Source of the DNA: an uncultured Eubacteriales bacterium
Lineage (GTDB): Bacteria; Bacillota; Clostridia; UBA1381
Reading direction: 5' to 3'
NCBI GenBank assembly: GCA_900556575.1
Contig: USPO01000099.1
Coordinates: 1-6,199 of the forward strand
Length of the DNA: 6,199 nucleotides
The stretch's first letter is position 1; each line of letters opens with the position of its first letter. The notes beneath the pieces are model-generated. The model made no database searches. It had not been told where the DNA came from and saw only the letters and a program-made list of their open reading frames with translations. This document shows positions 1-5,935 of the stretch, one piece after another. Position numbers and translations under genes: made by a program.

Positions 1-901
1 ACATTGTCCAATTGTTAGTGTTAGTCATACGTGTTTCTGCTATTGCGTCTTTTGCTACTACGTTTGTAAAATACACCCCATCATTTGAAAAGTAAAGCAT
101 ATTTTCATCATACTTTTCTTTCCTTCCTTTCATATATACAATATACTTACCTACATTAGCAACATACTTTCCCTTATCAGTTTCATATGCAATTTTTCTA
201 AAACTTTCCTTGCCATCTCTCGATATTTTGTCTCCCTGAATAACTGCCATGCCATTTGATTTTGGCACTTCTTCATCCGTCTGTATCCACTCTTTTAGAT
301 CATTTGATTTCATTGTTACATCTCTTGTATCTACTTGGCTATGCTCTGTATAATGATACCTATTTCTTTCTTCCGTAATTGTTCCATCAGCATTTTTAAC
401 CTTATTAATCATCTCTCTATATTTACAATAATATGTCCCATTAGCATATCCTATATCATATATATAAATATCTCCGCCAAAATCCTCTGTTCCTAACAAA
501 TTAAAACTTTCATCACAATAATATAATTTTGTGTCGGGAAACCATATACGCCACGGCCATCCATTATCTAAATTTACAACAACATATATTCCATTTTCAT
601 GAATGTAGCCTATGTTCAACGGATATTCTGTATCATACCCACAGGCTTCAATTAATTTATTTTCTGTCTCTTCATCATATCTCTTAGCCAAAACTCTGGT
701 CTCTTCTTTGTATAAATCAATAGGACGTATTTCTTTATATGGCACACCATCAACTTCATATATGTATGTATATATTGAAAAATGGTTTTTTACCTCCTCC
801 TCTTTGCTCAAACATTCATAATTAACCTCAGCACATACATATTGATTAACCATGCACAGTACCGTAAGTACTAAAATAAATATACTTTTTAACTTTTTCA
901 T
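1..901 (-). CDS. Secreted protein of unknown function, 3' end beyond the left edge
   Basis: The frame is open from ATG 901 to the window edge (300 codons seen, no stop), so the C-terminus is missing. The start is well supported: GAGGAGGAG lies 7 nt upstream. Residues 1-24 form a Sec signal peptide (MKKLK, then a hydrophobic stretch, then a plausible cleavage site after VCA), so the product is exported. The mature part is rich in Tyr, Asp, Glu, Lys and Trp. I do not recognise a family. Three motifs recur at about 70-residue spacing: LYYCDESFNLLG (126-137), MKSNDLKEW (197-205) and LYFSNDGVYF (269-278), of the form [YM]-x-[CS]-[DN]-x-x-x-x-[FW]. This resembles beta-propeller or Asp-box-like blades ('S-x-DG-x-x-W'), and that is an inference. 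Proteins of this style often end in a copper-amine-oxidase-N-like domain, which here would lie outside the window. The gene is AT-rich with many ATA and AGA codons, unlike prfB and folC. Confidence 0.85.
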   Translation of the reverse strand, partial: MKKLKSIFILVLTVLCMVNQYVCAEVNYECLSKEEEVKNHFSIYTYIYEVDGVPYKEIRPIDLYKEETRVLAKRYDEETENKLIEACGYDTEYPLNIGYIHENGIYVVVNLDNGWPWRIWFPDTKLYYCDESFNLLGTEDFGGDIYIYDIGYANGTYYCKYREMINKVKNADGTITEERNRYHYTEHSQVDTRDVTMKSNDLKEWIQTDEEVPKSNGMAVIQGDKISRDGKESFRKIAYETDKGKYVANVGKYIVYMKGRKEKYDENMLYFSNDGVYFTNVVAKDAIAETRMTNTNNWTM

Positions 902-908
902 CTTTATA

Positions 909-917
909 CTCCTCCTC
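909..917 (-). promoter_or_regulatory. Strong Shine-Dalgarno of the left-edge secreted gene
   Basis: The minus strand reads GAGGAGGAG, followed by a 7-nt spacer (TATAAAG) and ATG at 901. This fixes the start of the left-edge secreted protein and places the signal peptide at its N-terminus. Confidence 0.85.
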
Positions 918-1061
918 GCAATGTTTCTTAATATTTAAACCAAAGCAATGCTCTCTTTTGCCGGATTGTGACAGCCTGCAGTCTGCTAAGGAAATATTAA
1001 ATTCCAAAACAGAAACCGCCGCATTAGAGCCATATAACATCTGCACTTGTTTTATAGCTTA

Positions 1062-1090
1062 ATAGTATCATATGGAAATAGAAAAATCAA
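1062..1090 (-). promoter_or_regulatory. Predicted sigma-A promoter, extended -10, for the left-edge secreted gene
   Basis: On the minus strand the -35 hexamer is TTGATT (1085-1090). A 17-nt spacer follows, then -10 TACTAT (1062-1067), preceded by TGA to give an extended TGn-10. Each hexamer matches consensus at 4 of 6 positions. Transcription would begin near 1055, giving a leader of about 150 nt before ATG 901. It lies downstream of the terminator at 1225-1256, consistent with a separate transcription unit. Confidence 0.5.
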
Positions 1091-1224
1091 TATATTTAGC
1101 ATGAAATGCCGCCAAACGAGCATAAAATGTATGTGTCAGCGATAATTTCAAAGAATTTTATTAAACTCATCATCAAAATTTGTAAAATCCCACCTTTGAC
1201 TATATTTATACTATAAAACAATTA

Positions 1225-1256
1225 AGACTGCCGTACAAATAACTATACGACAGTCT
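1225..1256 (-). terminator. Intrinsic terminator after the 585-aa secreted protein gene
   Basis: An 11-bp inverted repeat: AGACTGCCGTA (1225-1235) pairs with TACGACAGTCT (1246-1256) across a 10-nt loop. The single non-Watson-Crick position is a U-G wobble only in the minus-strand RNA (C-A on the other strand), which supports minus-strand use. The minus strand continues into the T-rich run TTAATTGTTTTATAG. It begins about 43 nt after the stop codon at 1300. Confidence 0.75.
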
Positions 1257-1299
1257 CAATATATTTCAGAATCTACAATATCACAAGCTGTATATTAAC

Positions 1300-3057
1300 T
1301 CACCTGTGTATCGAATTCAGCACAGCCTCCATATCTTTTTCCGCCTGTGTATTTAAGCTGCCATTCCAATAATAAATTATTGATGCCTTTCCTTCTGATA
1401 AAATTATTAAATTCATACCAGCATCAATAAATTCATTATCGCGATACATATCGATTCCATTTATATTTATCTTTTCAATTTCGCCTTTATCTTCACCCTC
1501 TTTAATGTATTCAAATGCATCTTTATTTTCATCAGGAGTTAATGTATGTTCAAACATAAAAATCCCTACATCAAATAAATTATTATAAATGATTGTATAT
1601 TTTATATCTTTTTCAACTTCACTTTCTACTTTTAATGTTGAAGGAATATTAAATTTATATCCATCAAATTCGTACTCTTCGTACGTTATTTCATCAGGAA
1701 ACATACCACGAATTTCCTCCACCCCTTTTCCTTTCGGCTCAATAGTTCTAAGGTTTGAAAATACCTGATTTATATCCCCGTACAACTCTTCCTTAACAGC
1801 ATCAATCGTTGCACCGTTTCTGTTAGACGCCCTAAAGGTTAATATATATGTATTAGTTCCGTCATCAAATATAGTATCTATTTCTATCCAAAATTTATTG
1901 GCATCATCTTCATCATAGTTAACCTTTTCTCTCTTTACAATATCTCTGCCGCATATTTCCGATTTTTCATACTCACTTATTTTCATATATTCATCTAAAT
2001 TTGTATCCCCGTAGTATTCTATAATCTTATTCAGATTTTCAATATATTCCTTTGAGGTTACATCCTTTACAACATATGAACGCATTCGTATATTCGGCGG
2101 ATAACAAAAACCTGCGCATACACTATTCATCTCCTTAATACCATAGAAAACCCCATATTTATCGTCTTGCATAAGAATATCCCATCTTATAGGCATATCG
2201 AACGATAATCCATCATGGATATTATTGTAATCCCATGATGTACCGTCTTTATTGGCATTGCTCATATCAAACGCACCATTATTAAATTCATCCGAAAAAC
2301 TGTCTATTATGCTATTAAGCATATCACGCTTTTCCTGCGTCGGATTGGAATATATATGACCTTCTATACCGTATCCGCTGTAATTAAATTCCCCATGATT
2401 ATATTCACGCTTTTCGCATCTTGAAAGATAATCTTCTAAGTTTTTTGATTCTGAACGAAATCTTTCCCACGCTTGTAAAAGTGTTACTGATACCTGAATA
2501 CCGTCATAGTTATCAAAAACTACAATATTAGAATCAACCGAATTTGAATAACAATAGAAACCTTCCGGAACATTTATGCTCCATTTATTTCTGCTGTCAC
2601 CTACCATACCGCTTACAGGCTTTATATCCTGTCCAAATTCAATTACAAATTCGTTATATGCATTTTCGCTATACCTTACATGACCACCAAGCATTTCAAC
2701 CGTTTCACGCATCGGGATTAAAGTGAAATCTTTCTCACCATACTGTGCATTTCCCTTATATGGAGCATTATTAAGCACTGTTTTTTCTCCGTTAAACAAA
2801 GCTTCCTTTGAATTATAGGTCATTTCTACGCTGTTATCACAGTAGCTTAGCTTAATCTTATCTCCATCAATGCTGTAATCCATTCCGGCAAAATCACCGT
2901 TATTCTTCCTATCAGAATATATTGCTATATATCCGACTCCGTTTTCTATTTGCCCCTCTACATATTCCGATGTTCTGTCATCATAAAACTCCGCATGAAC
3001 TGTTCCCGCCGCCGCAAGCATTGCCGCTGCTGCCGCTGCCATTAATTTCTTTTTCAT
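1300..3057 (-). CDS. Exported protein with copper-amine-oxidase-N-like stalk domain and three PsbP/Mog1-like repeats
   Basis: The 585-aa product starts at ATG 3057, with AAGGAG 8 nt upstream. Residues 1-22 are a signal peptide (MKKK, alanine-rich core, cleavage after VHA). Residues about 84-145 resemble the copper amine oxidase N-terminal-like domain found on clostridial surface proteins: a short 'ngekt.l...P' strand, then 'LIPMRETVEMLGG', then a final strand. The name is historical; no oxidase catalytic domain or copper site is visible. The rest looks like three diverged copies of one alpha/beta unit. Each opens with [IF]-[ND]-[VMI]-P (Pro164, Pro289, Pro472) and closes with a helix of the LNSI type (247-250; FSNL 433-436; LNSI 580-583), as in PsbP/Mog1-like lipoprotein domains. 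The mature chain is acidic with six Cys, two spaced C-x3-C (314, 318). There is no LPXTG motif or membrane anchor, so it is secreted or loosely wall-associated. Function unknown. It has its own promoter and terminator. Confidence 0.9.
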   Translation of the reverse strand: MKKKLMAAAAAAMLAAAGTVHAEFYDDRTSEYVEGQIENGVGYIAIYSDRKNNGDFAGMDYSIDGDKIKLSYCDNSVEMTYNSKEALFNGEKTVLNNAPYKGNAQYGEKDFTLIPMRETVEMLGGHVRYSENAYNEFVIEFGQDIKPVSGMVGDSRNKWSINVPEGFYCYSNSVDSNIVVFDNYDGIQVSVTLLQAWERFRSESKNLEDYLSRCEKREYNHGEFNYSGYGIEGHIYSNPTQEKRDMLNSIIDSFSDEFNNGAFDMSNANKDGTSWDYNNIHDGLSFDMPIRWDILMQDDKYGVFYGIKEMNSVCAGFCYPPNIRMRSYVVKDVTSKEYIENLNKIIEYYGDTNLDEYMKISEYEKSEICGRDIVKREKVNYDEDDANKFWIEIDTIFDDGTNTYILTFRASNRNGATIDAVKEELYGDINQVFSNLRTIEPKGKGVEEIRGMFPDEITYEEYEFDGYKFNIPSTLKVESEVEKDIKYTIIYNNLFDVGIFMFEHTLTPDENKDAFEYIKEGEDKGEIEKININGIDMYRDNEFIDAGMNLIILSEGKASIIYYWNGSLNTQAEKDMEAVLNSIHR

Positions 3058-3065
3058 TAAATCAT

Positions 3066-3071
3066 CTCCTT
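3066..3071 (-). promoter_or_regulatory. Shine-Dalgarno of the 585-aa secreted protein gene
   Basis: AAGGAG on the minus strand, 8 nt before ATG 3057. It decides the start and places the signal peptide at the N-terminus. Confidence 0.85.
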
Positions 3072-3098
3072 TATTTAAATTGTATAAACATCATATCA

Positions 3099-3116
3099 AA
3101 AAAGTTTAAACTTTTT
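3099..3116. repeat. 18-bp perfect palindrome in the leader of the 585-aa gene
   Basis: AAAAAGTTTAAACTTTTT is fully self-complementary, centred between 3107 and 3108. It lies in the predicted 5' leader, about 53 nt downstream of the predicted transcription start and about 41 nt before the start codon. As DNA it could be an operator for a dimeric repressor. As RNA it could form a 7-bp AU-rich hairpin followed by U residues, a weak attenuator-like shape. The base composition here is extremely AT-rich, so a chance origin is possible. Confidence 0.45.
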
Positions 3117-3175
3117 ATAAACAAAACTACTGAATTTTTATCTTTTTTAAATTTTGTTAAATCCTGTTTTATTTT

Positions 3176-3205
3176 ATTATAACATACCTGTATATTACTT
3201 GTCAA
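3176..3205 (-). promoter_or_regulatory. Consensus sigma-A promoter for the 585-aa secreted protein gene
   Basis: On the minus strand -35 TTGACA (3200-3205) and -10 TATAAT (3176-3181) are both perfect, with an 18-nt spacer and TGT directly before the -10 (extended TGn). The predicted start is near 3169, giving a leader of about 112 nt to ATG 3057. It lies just downstream of the folC terminator, so the exported gene is transcribed independently of the housekeeping cluster. Such a close match suggests strong basal expression, possibly held in check by the palindrome in the leader. Confidence 0.85.
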
Positions 3206-3235
3206 TACATTCTATACATTTTTTTCATTTATCTG

Positions 3236-3291
3236 AAACAAAAAGGCAAAAGCTAAAAAACAATTTCTTTTCAGCTTTTGCCCTTTTGTTT
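3236..3291 (-). terminator. Intrinsic terminator closing folC and the housekeeping cluster
   Basis: A 19-position stem: 3236-3254 pairs with 3273-3291 (core AGCTTTTGCC with GGCAAAAGCT) across an 18-nt loop. The only imperfect position is a G-U wobble in minus-strand RNA and an A-C mismatch in plus-strand RNA, so it favours minus-strand use. The minus strand leaves the stem through TTTTTGTTT. Its upstream arm touches the folC stop codon (3291-3293). Confidence 0.85.
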
Positions 3292-4514
3292 TATTTAAAT
3301 TTTCTTCTTATCTCTCCCGCAAGATACAATGAACCGCATACCGCTACAAGCGTATCACTATCCGCTTCGCCCAATGCCTTATTTACCGCATCTACCGGAT
3401 TTTTTATAATCTCCGCTTTCATACCGTCACGGTCGGCATATTCCTTTAATGTTTCCGCTTTTTCACATCTCGGCATATCAAGCTCTGTGCAGTACATTCT
3501 TTCCGCACATTTGGAAATTTCTTTTATACACTCCTCTACGCTTTTATCCGCCATCATTGCCGTTACCGCAAATATCTTTCTTCCGTCTGCTTTCAGACTC
3601 TTAACCAGTTCATGAACCCCGTCTGAATTGTGTCCCCCATCTATAACAAGATTATCTCTTATAAATTCATAGCGAACCATCCACGCTGCATTTTTTAGTC
3701 CCTCTTCTATTGATTTATCGGATATATCTATACCGTATTTATTAAGCATTTTGCAGGCTTCAAGCACAACCGCCGCATTTTTGCACTGATACTCTCCCTT
3801 AAGTGACAACTTGTATTGTGTCCCTTTATATTCAAAACCATCTTCGGTTTTTTTAGCATCTCCGGCAAACACAAGCTCTGATTTTATTTTTTCTGCTGTC
3901 CCTTTTATTATGTCCCTGACCGTATTATTCGGATATGATACTACCGGTACTCCGAACTTAATTATTCCGCATTTTTCTTTTGCTATTTCTTCTACCGTAT
4001 CACCCAAAAACTGCATATGGTCAAGGCTGATTGAAGTTAATATACATAGCCTCGGATTTTTGACAATATTGGTTGCATCGAGTTTTCCTCCCATACCGGT
4101 TTCAAGTATCACATAATCACATTTATTTTCATAAAAATATAAAAATGAAACAGCTGTGATAAATGCAAATTCCGATACATATGCTTCATTTTCCTCCATT
4201 GCTCTTCTTACCCTTAATGTATATTGTGCAAGTTCATCATTCGGTATAAGCTTATTGTTTATCTGTATTCTTTCATTGAACACCTCTATAAAAGGGGACG
4301 TGAAAAGACCTGTTTTATAGCCCTGTCTTTTCATTATTTCGGCAAGCATTGCCGCTGTCGAACCCTTTCCGTTCGTTCCTGCAATATGTATCACATTGAG
4401 CTTATCCTGCGGATTGCCAAATACCGCAAGCAAACGTGCAAGCTGTTCATTTCCAAGCGGACGGCGAAATTTAGGTATTGAATGAATATACTCTATCGCT
4501 TCGTTATAATTCAC
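3291..4514 (-). CDS. folC: Bifunctional folylpolyglutamate synthase / dihydrofolate synthase
   Basis: A cytosolic Mur-ligase-family enzyme that adds glutamate to dihydropteroate and extends the gamma-glutamyl tail of folates, using ATP; this retains folate in the cell. At 407 aa it has normal family length. Visible landmarks: P-loop AGTNGKGST (45-53); TSPFIEVFNERI (72-83); ETGMGGKLDATN (138-149), the family's metal/substrate segment; SLDHMQFLGDTVEEIAKEK (163-181), with the His of the conserved LDH motif; and DGGHN (292-296) in the C-terminal domain. The usual W-P-x-R at the domain junction reads WMVR (278-281), a small departure. The start is GTG at 4514, set by AGGAGG 7 nt upstream; no ATG fits better. 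It lies 52 nt after prfB with a hairpin between, and a terminator follows its stop. Assignment is secure; whether both activities are present cannot be read from the sequence. Confidence 0.96.
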   Translation of the reverse strand: MNYNEAIEYIHSIPKFRRPLGNEQLARLLAVFGNPQDKLNVIHIAGTNGKGSTAAMLAEIMKRQGYKTGLFTSPFIEVFNERIQINNKLIPNDELAQYTLRVRRAMEENEAYVSEFAFITAVSFLYFYENKCDYVILETGMGGKLDATNIVKNPRLCILTSISLDHMQFLGDTVEEIAKEKCGIIKFGVPVVSYPNNTVRDIIKGTAEKIKSELVFAGDAKKTEDGFEYKGTQYKLSLKGEYQCKNAAVVLEACKMLNKYGIDISDKSIEEGLKNAAWMVRYEFIRDNLVIDGGHNSDGVHELVKSLKADGRKIFAVTAMMADKSVEECIKEISKCAERMYCTELDMPRCEKAETLKEYADRDGMKAEIIKNPVDAVNKALGEADSDTLVAVCGSLYLAGEIRRKFK

Positions 4515-4521
4515 GTTTTTT

Positions 4522-4527
4522 CCTCCT
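4522..4527 (-). promoter_or_regulatory. Shine-Dalgarno that selects the GTG start of folC
   Basis: A perfect AGGAGG followed by the 7-nt spacer AAAAAAC and GTG at 4514. It begins only 6 nt past the hairpin at 4534-4571, so folding of that hairpin would not itself cover the site. Confidence 0.85.
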
Positions 4528-4533
4528 CATTCC

Positions 4534-4571
4534 AATAAAAATAAGGCTGCAACAGCAGCCTTATTTTTATT
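4534..4571 (-). terminator. Perfect 17-bp hairpin between prfB and folC, terminator or attenuator
   Basis: AATAAAAATAAGGCTGC (4534-4550) and its exact complement (4555-4571) flank a 4-nt loop. The AAGGCTGC part gives a GC-containing core, and the outer stem is A/U, ending in TTATTTTTATT on the minus strand like an intrinsic terminator. The symmetry means it could also act on the plus strand. It contains the prfB stop codon (4567-4569). The folC start lies only 19 nt beyond it, and I found no convincing promoter in that gap or in the last part of prfB, so folC probably relies on read-through. Confidence 0.8.
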
Positions 4572-5686
4572 TCTTTAATGTACCAAGCTTTGATGCCTTT
4601 AAGTATGCATTAATAAATCCTGTAATTTCTCCATCCATTACAGCCTGGATATTACCCATTTCAAAGCCTGTTCTCAAGTCCTTAACCATCGTATACGGCT
4701 GGAAAACATATGAACGAATTTGGTTACCCCATCCGTTCTCTGTCTGTACACCCTGAATATCAGAAATCTTTTCCTTCTGCTGCTGCTCCGCAAGCTCAAT
4801 AAGCTTAGCCTTAAGCATTTTCATTGCGTAATCACGGTTCTGGAACTGTGAACGCTGAGTCTGACATGATGTTACAATACCTGTCGGTATATGTGTAAGT
4901 CTTACTGCCGATGATGTTTTATTGATATGCTGACCGCCGGCACCCGATGAACGGAATACATCCATCTTAATATCTTCCGGACGAATATCAACCTCAATAT
5001 TATCATCAAGCTCCGGCATTACTTCAACCGATGAGAATGATGTCATTCTCTTTCCGGCTGAGTTAAACGGTGAGATACGAACCAATCTGTGTACACCCTT
5101 TTCAGCCTTTAAATAACCGTAAGCATTTTCGCCTGTGATTTCTATTGTCTGACTCTTTATTCCGGCTTCATCACCGTCAAGAGTATCGAGAATTTCTACC
5201 TTGTAGCCATTCTTCTGAGCCCACATCTGATACATTCTTGAAAGCATTTCGCACCAATCCTGTGCCTCTGTACCGCCTGCACCTGCGTGAAGTGTGATAA
5301 TTGCATTTGAATCATCATACTGACCGCTGAGGAGAGTTTCAAGAGTAAGCTTATCGATTGCATCTGTAAGCTTCTTAACAGTTGCCTTAATCTCATCTAC
5401 CATGCTTGCATCATTTTCTTCTTCCGCAAGCTCAATCATCATAAGTGCATCATCACGAGTATTTTTAAGGTTTTCATATTTTTCAACCTTATCCTTTAAC
5501 TGCTTTGTTCTCTGAAGAACCTTCTGTGAATTCTCCATGTCATCCCAGAAACCCGGCTCTGCTGCCTGTGCTTCCAGCTTTTCCGCCTCTGACTTCGCAT
5601 TAGCGATGTCAAAGTGAATCCCTCAGTTCTTCAATGCCTTCCTCCATTGAGTTCAGCTCTAATCTGTACTCATCGTATTCCAACAT
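4567..5686 (-). CDS. prfB: Peptide chain release factor 2, expressed by programmed +1 frameshift
   Basis: RF2 recognises UGA and UAA stop codons and triggers peptide release at the ribosome. Translation starts at ATG 5686 (AAGGAAG 9 nt upstream), runs 25 codons to an in-frame TGA (5609-5611), then shifts +1 to GAC at 5610 and continues to the TAA at 4567-4569. The coding segments are 5686-5612 and 5610-4567, giving 372 aa, normal RF2 length. Just after the shift comes AEPGFWDD (42-49), typical of the RF2 N-terminal domain. The anticodon-like tripeptide Ser-Pro-Phe is at 205-207 and the catalytic GGQ at 250-252, both at E. coli RF2 positions. Residue 246 is Ser. GGTEAQDW (137-144) marks the RF core. 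SPF rather than PxT rules out RF1. Expression is self-regulated: low RF2 slows termination at the UGA and favours the shift. Gene callers ignoring the shift report only a shortened protein from Met50 (5538). Confidence 0.97.
5609..5626 (-). promoter_or_regulatory. RF2 programmed +1 frameshift site
   Basis: The minus strand reads CTG AGG GAT TCA CTT TGA C. The slippery CTT (5612-5614) precedes the codon-26 TGA (5609-5611), followed by C, the poor termination context found in this family. The internal Shine-Dalgarno AGGGA begins at the same codon position (-4 relative to TGA) as in the E. coli element. The skipped base is T5611. Protein similarity to RF2 continues on both sides only if the shift occurs. 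Confidence 0.96.
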
Positions 5687-5692
5687 CGTTAA

Positions 5693-5917
5693 TCACTTCC
5701 TTTTATTATCAAATTTATGTTTCAGGAGCATAACAATAAGAAAGCCTGTAAATAATGCCACCATGCAAAAAGCAATGACAGGCATTATCTCCGCCGCCTT
5801 AATCAAGGCGGAATTGCTGCTTGCTCCGGTTCTTTTTATTACATTGAGAACGGTTGCCGCAATCAATAATATCATCGTTGCGGCACCGCTCGCACATAAT
5901 GCCTTATAAAGCTTCAT
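5693..5917 (-). CDS. Small two-helix membrane protein of unknown function
   Basis: I do not recognise this 74-aa protein. Two hydrophobic segments, about residues 8-27 and 44-65, are joined by a polar loop (KRTGASSNSALIKAAE). The C-terminus is strongly basic (KHKFDNKRK), which by the positive-inside rule places it in the cytoplasm, so the likely topology is a hairpin with both ends inside. The start is taken as ATG 5917, because AGAGGTG lies 6 nt upstream. A GTG at 5926 would add three residues but has no good Shine-Dalgarno. It starts 18 nt after secA and ends 6 nt before prfB, whose Shine-Dalgarno overlaps its TGA stop, suggesting one transcript and coupled translation. Position next to secA hints at a membrane or export link, but nothing in the sequence proves it. 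Two clean helices and good initiation signals argue it is a real gene. Confidence 0.75.
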   Translation of the reverse strand: MKLYKALCASGAATMILLIAATVLNVIKRTGASSNSALIKAAEIMPVIAFCMVALFTGFLIVMLLKHKFDNKRK

Positions 5918-5923
5918 CTCCAA

Positions 5924-5930
5924 CACCTCT
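5924..5930 (-). promoter_or_regulatory. Shine-Dalgarno of the small membrane protein
   Basis: AGAGGTG lies 6 nt before ATG 5917 and overlaps the alternative GTG start at 5926, so it favours the ATG. Confidence 0.6.
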
Positions 5931-5935
5931 TGGAG

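Larger units (their letters stand above)
902..1299. other. 398-bp intergenic region between two secreted-protein genes
   Basis: No convincing gene lies here. From right to left on the transcribed (minus) strand it holds the tail and terminator of the 585-aa gene (1225-1256), an AT-rich stretch with a weak promoter-like pair (TTTACA at 1181-1186, TAATAA at 1158-1163, 17-nt spacer), a better promoter (1062-1090), and a roughly 150-nt leader (about 902-1055) to the next gene. Part of the leader, about 940-1050, looks visibly richer in G and C than its surroundings and contains a CTGCAG palindrome. I could not identify a known riboswitch or a long stem in it. Confidence 0.6.

Noticed and set aside
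846..1046. 66-codon minus-strand frame starting GTG, overlapping the start of the left-edge secreted gene
   Set aside because: No Shine-Dalgarno upstream. It covers the leader and ribosome binding site of a well-supported gene and runs into it in another frame, and the protein has no recognisable features. Translation as a leader peptide about 9 nt from the predicted transcript start cannot be fully excluded.
1194..1220. Plus-strand promoter from TTGACT at 1195-1200
   Set aside because: No -10 hexamer lies at the right spacing and no plus-strand gene follows.
3081..3095. Second promoter close to the 585-aa gene, with TATGAT or TATACA as -10
   Set aside because: No acceptable -35 lies at 16-18 nt from either hexamer, and the consensus promoter at 3176-3205 is far better.
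3154..3615. 153-codon plus-strand open frame
   Set aside because: It runs antisense through the folC terminator and the 3' part of folC, which is unambiguous on the minus strand; the composition is that of a shadow frame.
4567..5538. prfB starting at Met50
   Set aside because: It lacks a start-region Shine-Dalgarno and cuts off the conserved N-terminal AEPGFWDD segment; the frameshift model with ATG 5686 explains the full RF2.
5918..5926. GTG start for the small membrane protein
   Set aside because: Its own upstream bases carry no clear Shine-Dalgarno, whereas AGAGGTG is correctly spaced for ATG 5917.
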